From Candidatus Woesearchaeota archaeon (GTDB lineage: Archaea > Nanobdellota > Nanobdellia > Woesearchaeales > GW2011-AR9): a DNA stretch of 64,000 bases. A program made the position numbers and the translations under genes. This document shows, in pieces, positions 1 through 6,922 of the stretch (positions are counted from its first letter, which is position 1; each line of letters starts with the position of its first letter). The notes beneath the pieces are model-generated. The model searched no databases. It had not been told where the DNA came from and saw only the letters and a list, made by a program, of their open reading frames with translations. Where the stretch lies: the NCBI GenBank assembly GCA_016188115.1, contig JACPIK010000002.1, positions 831,462 through 895,461 on the forward strand. The letters run 5' to 3'.

Positions 1-2
1 TT

Positions 3-200
3 GTAGTAGTAGGATTCTTTACCATTCTGGGTTTAGGTTTTTACAACTATAGCCTTGTAAAAAAAATGGAAAGAAAAATGGAACAACTTGTGCGTGAAAC
101 CGCAGTAGCGCACCCCCATACGCAGCACACCCACCATAAAGAAAGCAATAATAAAGAGATCAATAAAGAACCAAAAAACGACGAGAATGAGAATAGATAA
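3..200 (+). CDS. C-terminal fragment of a membrane-anchored protein
   Basis: The window opens inside a reading frame that ends with TAA at 198-200, so only the last 65 residues are visible. They begin with a hydrophobic stretch of about 19 residues (VVVGFFTILGLGFYNYSLV) that reads as a transmembrane helix. A basic turn (KKMERK) and a highly charged His/Asn/Glu/Lys-rich tail follow. The gene ends 2 bp before the next start, so it is probably co-transcribed with the glycosyltransferase that follows. The family cannot be named from this fragment. Confidence 0.6.
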   Translation, partial: VVVGFFTILGLGFYNYSLVKKMERKMEQLVRETAVAHPHTQHTHHKESNNKEINKEPKNDENENR

Positions 201-202
201 AA

Positions 203-1471
203 ATGAAAATTCTTGTCGTGTGTGAAAATTATTATCCTCATTTTGGAGGTGCAGAAGTAGTTCTGAGCAATCTTGCAGAGGGGTATGTTAAACGAGGACA
301 TGAAGTTAGCGTTGTAACACATAAATTTCCTCAAACGCCAACACAAGAAACACATCACGGCGTGATCATAAAACGTGTTCATTCTGCCAACTCCCGCTAC
401 CTCTTCAGCTTCACAGGAATCTGGCGAACGATCAAAGAAACAAAAAATATTGACATCATCCAAGCTACTACTTTCAACGCAGCATTTCCTGCATGGATTG
501 CCGCAAAAATTCGACGTAAGCCCGTCGTTCTCATGGTACACGAAATCTGGATAGGTAAATGGCAAAAAGTCACTGGATTTTCTTGGTTCAAAAGCGCGAT
601 TCATAACTTATTGGAACGACTAATCTACATCCCCAATTATGATGCCTATGTCAGTGTTTCTGATGCCACTAAAAAAGATCTCCTCTCGCATGGCATAAAA
701 CAAAATAGAATACATCGAATTTATAACGGATTTGATTCCACTTTCTGGAACCCAGAGAACTTCTCACCAACACAAACCCAAGCAATTCGAAAAAAATACA
801 GAACAGAAAGCGAATTTCTTTTCTTTGCCTGGGGCAGACCAGGAGCATCTAAAGGCTTTGAAACACTCATTGATTCTATGCAAGAGCTCCACAAAAGTCA
901 CCCACACGCACGACTCTTAATGCTCTTAGGATCAAAAGATTCCTATAAACCTCGCTATGACGCATTAGTCCAACGTATCAAAGACAAAAAACTCGAACAG
1001 GTTATTACTATAGAAGAATCGGTGCCCTACGAAAAATTAGGTAATTACATTCTCGCTGCAGACTGTGTGATTATACCTTCGCTTGCTGAAGGTTTTGGTT
1101 ATACTACCCTCGAAGCAATAAGTCTTGGCACACCAGTAATCGTAAGTGATGCAGGGTCGTTGCCCGAAGTCGTCTCGGGGAAATATAGAATGTTTAAAGC
1201 TGGATCAACCACTGAACTTAGCAAAGCAATGATACACGTCATGAATAATGAATTTTCTACCAAAGAAAAAAAGACTTTTTCCTGGGACGAAACCATTAAA
1301 CAGTACCTTACATTATATGAGAAATTACTTTTTTTAGCATCATCAGGTCGAAACGTAAACAATGACAATAACGAGTCCGTCGCGGGGGGACGCTCCCTCC
1401 GGGGAAGCAGGACAAAAGATTTGCACATTGAACGTTTCGAAGATGCTAAAAAAGTAAAAGAAGAAAAATGA
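203..1471 (+). CDS. GT4-family glycosyltransferase
   Basis: A retaining GT-B glycosyltransferase of 422 residues, probably moving a sugar from a nucleotide donor to a lipid-linked or surface glycan in the cytoplasm. The N-terminus has the GT4 acceptor-domain signature (YPHFGGAEVVLSNLAEG). The C-terminal donor domain has the E-x7-E motif in 'AEGFGYTTLE', followed by the usual 'GTPVIVSDAGSLPE'. The fold appears complete at about residue 378. The last 45 residues are Asn/Lys/Arg-rich, do not look like GT4, and are encoded by a GC-rich inverted repeat (1325-1457). The stop overlaps the next start by 4 bp (ATGA). It is paralogous to the gene at 2133. Confidence 0.9.
   Translation: MKILVVCENYYPHFGGAEVVLSNLAEGYVKRGHEVSVVTHKFPQTPTQETHHGVIIKRVHSANSRYLFSFTGIWRTIKETKNIDIIQATTFNAAFPAWIAAKIRRKPVVLMVHEIWIGKWQKVTGFSWFKSAIHNLLERLIYIPNYDAYVSVSDATKKDLLSHGIKQNRIHRIYNGFDSTFWNPENFSPTQTQAIRKKYRTESEFLFFAWGRPGASKGFETLIDSMQELHKSHPHARLLMLLGSKDSYKPRYDALVQRIKDKKLEQVITIEESVPYEKLGNYILAADCVIIPSLAEGFGYTTLEAISLGTPVIVSDAGSLPEVVSGKYRMFKAGSTTELSKAMIHVMNNEFSTKEKKTFSWDETIKQYLTLYEKLLFLASSGRNVNNDNNESVAGGRSLRGSRTKDLHIERFEDAKKVKEEK
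1325..1457. repeat. 133-bp long-stem inverted repeat at the end of a glycosyltransferase gene
   Basis: The left arm (1325-1364) pairs with the right arm (1426-1457). TTAC plus a T-run plus AGCATC (1325-1341) matches GATGCT plus an A-run plus GTAA (1442-1457), with one bulged T. TCGAAACGT (1348-1356) matches ACGTTTCGA (1432-1440), and CAATG (1360-1364) matches CATTG (1426-1430). Inside, GTCC (1375-1378) pairs with GGAC (1410-1413), and a 7-bp G/C stem (1384-1390 with 1394-1400) closes a 3-base CGC loop. The core is far more GC-rich than its surroundings. It could be an inserted palindromic element or a structured RNA that was absorbed into the reading frame. Confidence 0.7.
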
Positions 1472-2136
1472 ACATCCTCACTTGGTTTAAAGAAGAACAG
1501 CAGAAAAGTACACTTCAACAAAAGATTATTCCCCTTACAGAATCAAAAGAATGGCACATAACATCACAAGGTAAACTTGAAAAAAAAGATGGAAAATATT
1601 ACGAAGTCGTAATTGTTGCATATCAAAAACCTGGTGAGCCATGGTATGAAAATGCCATGATCCATTCAACATCACCACATCAATTTCAAGAACGTCAAGC
1701 ACATGGAGTAGTGCTCTTAGCGCAATACAAAGACAAATTTCTCGTGCAAGCTAAAGCAGAAGCAGGAAACTCGACACCCGGTCACATCGTTCTCACCACC
1801 ACTATCCAATCAAACCATGAGAACGTCAACAAATATCCTATCCCCTACAAAGACCTTATCACAAAGCCTGCTTTATTCCGTTTTGCTGCTCCACAAGACG
1901 CAGGCATGTTCTATGGAAAACATAACGAATATCTCTTTGTGCAACTTCAAACACAGACCCCAACGCAAGATCATTTTTTTTGGGCAACACTTGAAGAAAT
2001 AAAAGAGTTACAAAAACTCAATCTAGTAGGAGACCATCTTACCCAAATGTTAGGGCACATTATGATCTCAGGCGTAATGGAAATAAAAAATGGAGTAAAA
2101 AGTTCGAAAATAAAAAAGATAGGGGTGCAAGAGTGA
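1468..2136 (+). CDS. Half-length NDP-hexose 2,3-dehydratase-like protein
   Basis: The 222 residues resemble one repeat of the NDP-hexose 2,3-dehydratase family (EvaA/TylX3 type), which removes the C2 hydroxyl from NDP-4-keto-6-deoxy sugars on the way to 2,6-dideoxy sugars. The recognisable core is 'FLVQAKAEAGN' followed by 'HIVLTTTIQSNHENV', matching the family pattern of VQAK.EPGN then PT.Q...SN. Family members normally carry two such repeats in about 450 residues. This one has a single copy, so it may work as a homodimer or have drifted in function. It overlaps both neighbours by 4 bp and is sandwiched between two GT4 genes, which supports a sugar-tailoring role. Confidence 0.7.
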   Translation: MNILTWFKEEQQKSTLQQKIIPLTESKEWHITSQGKLEKKDGKYYEVVIVAYQKPGEPWYENAMIHSTSPHQFQERQAHGVVLLAQYKDKFLVQAKAEAGNSTPGHIVLTTTIQSNHENVNKYPIPYKDLITKPALFRFAAPQDAGMFYGKHNEYLFVQLQTQTPTQDHFFWATLEEIKELQKLNLVGDHLTQMLGHIMISGVMEIKNGVKSSKIKKIGVQE

Positions 2137-3197
2137 AAATTCTTCTTGTCCATGAATTATTCATGCCTGACTTTGCCGGTGGTGGAGAAAAGCTTGTTTA
2201 TGAAACCGCCAAAAAACTTGTTGAACAAGGTCATGAGGTGCGTGTGCTAACAACGGGTGATTCTAAAATCACACACTACGAAAAAATCCCAACCAAACGT
2301 CTTAAACGCAGTCGCTTCCTGCTTAATCTTGCATTCTATTCTATTTACAAAGAAGCAAAATGGGCAGACATCATCCAAACCGCAACGTATAATGGGTGCT
2401 TTCCTTCATGGCTGATTGGAAAAATCCAGCGTAAGCCCGTTTTATTATTTGTCATGAGTTTTTGGGGCAAACAATGGCAAGAATTACGACCAGGATTCAA
2501 AGGCACTATATCTAAAATTATCGAAAGAATCCAAGTCAACCGTTCTTATACCAAAAAGATTTTTCTTAGTACATTCTCTCAACAGTTTGCCCAAGAACAT
2601 AATATCAACACAGAAAAATCAATAATCATCCATCCTGGCGTTGATACGCAACATTACAAACCACTCGTCAAAGAACCATTCATTCTCTTTAGTGGTCGTT
2701 TCGCCAGGCAAAAAGGTGTGTATGACGTACTTGCCGTTGCTGCAAAATTGCCTCAACATAAGTTTGTGATGATGGGATGGGGCGAAGAGGAAGCAAAACT
2801 CAAAGCACAAGCAACACCCAATGTAACATTCTCACCTATGCGACTTAAAGATGGCACACCATTTTTTGAAATGTATGGCAAATCCCAAGTCTTCTTTCTG
2901 CCATCCTACGGCGAAACATTTGGTTTTACTGTTGTTGAAGCCATGGCCGCTGGCTGTGCGATCGTCTCAACAGTTCCGCTAGAATACGAGGGATACGCTT
3001 GCAAGATTGGAGATATTGAGGACATGGCTCATGCCATTGATAAACTGATGAAACACGCAGATAGAGCTACTAAGATGGGAGAGAAGAATTTTGTATTAGC
3101 TAAACAATATACCTGGGAGAAGTTTGGTAAGGAATTGGAAAGAGTTTATGAAGATATTATGAAAGAAAGGAAAAAAACTAAAAATAAAATTCTCTAA
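2133..3197 (+). CDS. GT4-family glycosyltransferase
   Basis: A 354-residue GT-B enzyme. It starts at a GTG that overlaps the stop of the dehydratase gene (GTGA), so translation is probably coupled. The N-terminus 'MPDFAGGGEKLVYETAKKL' and the donor-site 'YGETFGFTVVEAMAAG' (E-x7-E) are typical of GT4. It resembles the enzyme at 203, including a shared 'DIIQ.ATYNG.FP.W' segment, which suggests duplication within the operon. It ends tail to tail with the small gene at 3194, overlapping by 4 bp. Confidence 0.9.
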   Translation: MKILLVHELFMPDFAGGGEKLVYETAKKLVEQGHEVRVLTTGDSKITHYEKIPTKRLKRSRFLLNLAFYSIYKEAKWADIIQTATYNGCFPSWLIGKIQRKPVLLFVMSFWGKQWQELRPGFKGTISKIIERIQVNRSYTKKIFLSTFSQQFAQEHNINTEKSIIIHPGVDTQHYKPLVKEPFILFSGRFARQKGVYDVLAVAAKLPQHKFVMMGWGEEEAKLKAQATPNVTFSPMRLKDGTPFFEMYGKSQVFFLPSYGETFGFTVVEAMAAGCAIVSTVPLEYEGYACKIGDIEDMAHAIDKLMKHADRATKMGEKNFVLAKQYTWEKFGKELERVYEDIMKERKKTKNKIL

Positions 3198-3553
3198 TTC
3201 ATCCCTTTGATCAACGAAATTCCCTGCTGAACTGACCGAGACATATCTGCCATTCTTGCAGAAAAATACTGCGAATTTTTATCTGCAAGCAACATGGAAT
3301 CACCTAAATCACGCACACTTTTAATAGAAGTATGGACTTGACCAAGATACATATCAATTTTCTTTTTATCATCACTTGCAATACCGCTACCGGGCATTTT
3401 GACCGTCACACCAGCCTGCATCGCCCGTCGTTCCACATCACGAATACAATCAGCAACAGCTGATGCATCTAACTTGTGAGCATCGAGCACATAAGGTTGA
3501 ACCATAGAAAGCATGGCCTGAAAATCAGACAAAAGAGTATGTTTAACATCCAT
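3194..3553 (-). CDS. Small helical protein, unrecognised
   Basis: This 119-residue protein is not one I recognise. It is predicted to be almost wholly alpha-helical and soluble, with no signal peptide, membrane segment or Cys pairs. A Gly/Pro break (MPGSGIASDD) near residues 53-62 separates two helical halves. The reading frame is supported by a good ribosome binding site (GGTGA, 7 bases before ATG 3553). It is a single gene running against the glycosyltransferase operon, and nothing nearby suggests its job. Confidence 0.6.
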   Translation of the reverse strand: MDVKHTLLSDFQAMLSMVQPYVLDAHKLDASAVADCIRDVERRAMQAGVTVKMPGSGIASDDKKKIDMYLGQVHTSIKSVRDLGDSMLLADKNSQYFSARMADMSRSVQQGISLIKGMN

Positions 3554-3626
3554 AAATAATCACCTAGAATAAAGAGAAATAACAGAAATATAAATCTAAT
3601 GCTACCCTCACCTAAGAATAACAAAA

Positions 3627-4109
3627 TTACGCTTCTTTTCTACCAGTACCAACTACAGCAATAGCACGTTTTGCATATATCTTAACCTGTTCTCGAACCC
3701 CATAAACGGGATCATCTAATTCCTCACTCGTAAACCATTTACACCCATCACTTTTTTCATTATCACAAAGAATAAGATCTTTTGTTGTTGCAATGCCAAA
3801 ATAAACTAGACTGATATGCTCATGTGTTGAACTGATTCGATGTCGATTCATAAAGCAAGGAGCTATCAATTCTTTGTACTTTTCATCTTGTCGCAATAAA
3901 TATGAATTATCATGATAAAGGGTGACATCAAGACCAACTTCCTCTTTAACCTCACGAATAGCTGCTTGACAAGGATCTTCATCAAGCTCAATATGACCAC
4001 CCACACTTAACCAAAATTTATACTTATCATGAATTCGTAACAAAACCTCGTTACCACAGACAATAAATACCTCTACAGTAAAATCAATTTTATCATGAAG
4101 ATGGGACAT
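3627..4109 (-). CDS. Nudix hydrolase
   Basis: A Nudix-fold pyrophosphohydrolase of 160 residues that would cleave a nucleoside diphosphate linked to another group. The box is complete: GGHIELDEDPCQAAIREVKE continuing EVGL, which fits G-x5-E-x7-REU-x-EE-x-GU. Substrate residues cannot be read, though a nucleotide sugar or nucleotide is likely given the context. I place the start at ATG 4109 rather than an upstream TTG at 4118, because a TATA box (ATATATAA on the plus strand near 4131-4138) lies about 25 bp from 4109. Confidence 0.85.
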   Translation of the reverse strand: MSHLHDKIDFTVEVFIVCGNEVLLRIHDKYKFWLSVGGHIELDEDPCQAAIREVKEEVGLDVTLYHDNSYLLRQDEKYKELIAPCFMNRHRISSTHEHISLVYFGIATTKDLILCDNEKSDGCKWFTSEELDDPVYGVREQVKIYAKRAIAVVGTGRKEA

Positions 4110-4167
4110 AGGTTTCAAGAAAAAGTAAGGATATATAATGCCATTGACACAATTTAATATCCATAAC

Positions 4168-4177
4168 TTTTAAAAAG
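4168..4177 (+). promoter_or_regulatory. TATA box for 4199 dehydratase gene
   Basis: TTTTAAAAAG is centred about 27 bp before ATG 4199 with no ribosome binding site between, giving a leaderless archaeal transcript. Confidence 0.7.
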
Positions 4178-4198
4178 CCCCTATCCTGACTAATACCC

Positions 4199-5173
4199 AT
4201 GGATTGGTCAAACAAAAACGTCTTTATCACTGGTGCTGATGGTTTCATTGGTGGCTGGATTGCCAAAGTTCTCGTAGAACGTGGAGCCAACGTCGTAGTC
4301 CTAGCCAGAGATGACAAAAAAGAATCCGCCCTCAAACTTCATCACATAGAACATAAAGTGAATATTGTCCACGGCGACATCACTGACTTTTCCCTTCTCC
4401 GCCGTATCATCAATGAATACGAAATCGAATATTGTTTCCATCTCGCCGCGCAAGCCCTTGTGCAGATTGCCAATCGTTCACCATTAAGCACATTTGAAAC
4501 CAACATCAAAGGTACCTGGACATTACTCGAAGCAGTACGCGAAGTTGCCTCCCCTCGATTTAAAGCATTAATTGTTGCTTCAACCGACAAGGCGTATGGC
4601 ATTCATGAAGAACTTCCGTATACTGAAGAATCAGAATTGCGAGGAATATATCCTTATGACGCATCCAAAGTCTGTGCTGACGTCTTAGCTCGCTGTTATC
4701 ACAAAATGTACAATTTGCCAATCTGTGTTACACGTAAAGCCAACATCTATGGAGGAGCTGACATTAATTTTGGACGTATTGTTCCCGACACATTCAAATC
4801 AATCATCACCGGACAAGAACTCATCATTCGTAGCGATGGTACCCCTCAGCGTGATTACATGTACGTTGAAGACGCCGCAGATGCTTATATCACATTAGCA
4901 GAAAATATGCACCGACCTGAAATTGTTGGACAAGCATTCAACTTTTCTTCAGAAAAACCCGTCAGTGTTCTTGAACTTGTCAACACCATTGTTAAAGTTG
5001 CTGGCAAACAAGTTCAACCCAAAGTCTTAGGACAAGCCAAAGGTGAAATTGACGTACAGTACCTCTCCCGAGCCAAAGCAGAAAAACTTCTTGGCTGGAA
5101 ACCACGTCATTCGCTTGAACAAGGGTTGAGTAAGACACTCGAATGGTACAAGGGATATTTTGGGAAGAAGTAG
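4199..5173 (+). CDS. CDP-glucose 4,6-dehydratase-like SDR enzyme
   Basis: An extended short-chain dehydrogenase of 324 residues that would convert an NDP-hexose to the 4-keto-6-deoxy sugar. The NAD site is GADGFIGGW. The active site reads 'STDKAYG' followed by 'YPYDASK' (Tyr-x3-Lys). The Thr-Asp-Lys triplet in place of Thr-Asp-Glu is characteristic of CDP-glucose 4,6-dehydratases, as is 'RKANIYGGADINFGRIVPD'. It pairs logically with the cytidylyltransferase-like gene at 12080. A GDP-mannose or other dehydratase specificity is possible. The gene stands alone behind its own leaderless promoter and converges on the HAD gene at 5176. Confidence 0.8.
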   Translation: MDWSNKNVFITGADGFIGGWIAKVLVERGANVVVLARDDKKESALKLHHIEHKVNIVHGDITDFSLLRRIINEYEIEYCFHLAAQALVQIANRSPLSTFETNIKGTWTLLEAVREVASPRFKALIVASTDKAYGIHEELPYTEESELRGIYPYDASKVCADVLARCYHKMYNLPICVTRKANIYGGADINFGRIVPDTFKSIITGQELIIRSDGTPQRDYMYVEDAADAYITLAENMHRPEIVGQAFNFSSEKPVSVLELVNTIVKVAGKQVQPKVLGQAKGEIDVQYLSRAKAEKLLGWKPRHSLEQGLSKTLEWYKGYFGKK

Positions 5174-5175
5174 AG

Positions 5176-5781
5176 CTAAATTTTAAACCCTAATTTTTGT
5201 AATTCTTGACGAACCTGCTGTGGGCTCTCAAACAAAATTCCGGTAATTCCTACAGCTCTCGCACCATCAACATAGGTTTGATTATCATCAATGAAAACAG
5301 ATTTATTTGCTTTGACACCCAATCGTTCCAATTCCAATAGATAAATTGCTGTTTCAGGCTTAACTATACCCTCTGCGCAGGAAAAAACCGTTGCATCAAA
5401 AAGAGCATGATATCCCTGTTCGGCGAAGAAACGTCTTGGAGCTTCTTCCGTGTTTGAAAGAAACCCTGTTTTATATCCAGCGGCTCGTACTTCACGTACA
5501 AGATCAAACATTTCACTTTTTGGTTGATATACACAACGAAAAGCTTCTCCCCATAATGAAAAAATCTTAGGCTTTTCGCAACCTAATTTCATCGCAGCAA
5601 TTTCCCAGAGAGTATCTTCCTCAATTCGACCTCGTTGAAAATCAGCAAAATGGGGATCTAAGACTGCTTTAAGTTCATCACGAGTAGTATCAAAACGTGT
5701 AGCACAATAATCCAGAAGAGCTTGTGCAGGATTATCTATCAAAACTCCACCCCAATCAAAAATCAATGCGCGATAAGACAT
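5176..5781 (-). CDS. HAD-superfamily phosphatase, YihX-like
   Basis: A haloacid-dehalogenase-type hydrolase of 201 residues. Motif I is 'FDWGGVL', with Gly where many HADs have the second Asp, as in the YihX sugar-phosphate phosphatase group (DLGNV). Motif II is LSNT, the motif III Lys is in 'GIVKPE', and motif IV is FIDDN. A four-helix cap lies between motifs I and II. It probably dephosphorylates a sugar phosphate, though the substrate is not readable. The start at ATG 5781 lies 26 bp from a TATA box. Confidence 0.85.
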   Translation of the reverse strand: MSYRALIFDWGGVLIDNPAQALLDYCATRFDTTRDELKAVLDPHFADFQRGRIEEDTLWEIAAMKLGCEKPKIFSLWGEAFRCVYQPKSEMFDLVREVRAAGYKTGFLSNTEEAPRRFFAEQGYHALFDATVFSCAEGIVKPETAIYLLELERLGVKANKSVFIDDNQTYVDGARAVGITGILFESPQQVRQELQKLGFKI

Positions 5782-5801
5782 ATCTTTGAAAATAAGAAGT
5801 T

Positions 5802-5811
5802 ATTTTTAAAC
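5802..5811 (-). promoter_or_regulatory. TATA box for 5176 HAD gene
   Basis: TTTAAAAATA on the minus strand lies about 26 bp before ATG 5781. A divergent promoter for the + gene at 5883 lies about 45 bp away. Confidence 0.65.
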
Positions 5812-5851
5812 CTTGCTAAAGTTGTCATTTAATAGTAATAATTTTGTAAAA

Positions 5852-5860
5852 ATTTAAAAA
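5852..5860 (+). promoter_or_regulatory. TATA box for 5883 gene
   Basis: ATTTAAAAA sits 27 bp before ATG 5883, with no ribosome binding site, so the transcript is probably leaderless. Confidence 0.65.
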
Positions 5861-5882
5861 GCACCATTTACTATTTACAAAT

Positions 5883-6890
5883 ATGGCTCTTGTAACTCTC
5901 TGCGAACGCTATCGTACTCCTCTTGCACAACCAGACCAGATAAGAATCTCAGAATTACCTGATGCACAATACCTCAGAGAATTTACCTCGCGTGTTGCAG
6001 AACGTGTCCAAGAAACACAAAGAGCATTAGGTTTGGAAAATGTCCCAACATTGAAGTATACACCAGACCAAGGTAGCGCAGTGAAAAGTCGCCTTGCTGC
6101 GGATGATGATTGGAAAAGAGAAGTTACAGATCTTCTCTCAAGACAAGCAATATCAAGAACAGATTGGCAACAAGTTGCTGCAGGAATTTATATCCCCTGG
6201 TTTAACAAACCTCTTCTCTTTCGCCGTGATGCTGCTGTCCCAGACAAATACAACTCAGAAACCAATACTCTTGAAATTGATGCTCTCGTAAATCACAGTT
6301 ATATTACGCAACTAGGAAGAAGAAACATAATTCCCCAAACAAACAATGACTCAGCCTCAATAGCCGGAGTGGTAGTAACCATTGATAACAAGATCCCATT
6401 AGGATTACGAGCAGGCGCAGCATATAGCAATACATTTATGGTAACGCCCGCAGGCTCAGTAGAAGTTGTAGGACACCTTTTATTTGACACCACATTTATA
6501 GAAGCAGATGAAGAACTTGGTTTAAAACCAGAAGATATCATTACCCTCGAATTTTTAGGTCGAATCTTTGAACATAAAATTTCAAACAATTCGTTATACG
6601 TTCCCCGAATCAGAACGAATTTAACAGCAGTGCAAGTAGAAGAACGCTGGAGAACAAGCACCGATCAACTTGAACACAGTGAATTAGTATTCGTCGATGA
6701 CGACCCTGAATCAGTTACACAATTTTTACGAGAACACCGCTATGACGCAACGAAACTATGGCAAGAAAATGCAAGAAAAGTCTTGGCGCATGGAGCACTC
6801 CCCATTCTTGTGCATTGCATAAATAAACATGGACTTGAACGAACAATCAAAGCAGCAGAAGAGTTAATGGATGAGTATCAGTTATTCTGA
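5883..6890 (+). CDS. Divergent Nudix-like protein
   Basis: A 335-residue soluble protein. The middle resembles a Nudix fold: a strand 'AGVVVTIDNKIPLGLR', then 'MVTPAGSVEVVGHLLFD', then 'FIEADEELGL', which matches the tail of the Nudix helix (REUxEExGU) with Arg replaced. The catalytic box is therefore incomplete, and metal-dependent hydrolysis is uncertain. The N-terminal 140 residues and the helical C-terminus (from about residue 270) are unrecognised. It resembles the protein at 21429 in overall plan: a large N-terminal extension before a weak Nudix domain. It is monocistronic and convergent with the sigma-factor gene. Confidence 0.6.
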   Translation: MALVTLCERYRTPLAQPDQIRISELPDAQYLREFTSRVAERVQETQRALGLENVPTLKYTPDQGSAVKSRLAADDDWKREVTDLLSRQAISRTDWQQVAAGIYIPWFNKPLLFRRDAAVPDKYNSETNTLEIDALVNHSYITQLGRRNIIPQTNNDSASIAGVVVTIDNKIPLGLRAGAAYSNTFMVTPAGSVEVVGHLLFDTTFIEADEELGLKPEDIITLEFLGRIFEHKISNNSLYVPRIRTNLTAVQVEERWRTSTDQLEHSELVFVDDDPESVTQFLREHRYDATKLWQENARKVLAHGALPILVHCINKHGLERTIKAAEELMDEYQLF

Positions 6891-6922
6891 ACCATAATAA
6901 GAATAATAACTCAGAAATTCCC

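Noticed and set aside
1099-1521. 140-codon open frame on the minus strand opposite the first GT4 gene
   Set aside because: It is a shadow of the GT4 and dehydratase genes, with Ser/Phe-rich composition and no start signal.
6299-6661. 120-codon open frame on the minus strand opposite the 5883 gene
   Set aside because: It is low-complexity, Ser/Thr/Pro-rich and has no promoter. It is explained by the + strand gene.
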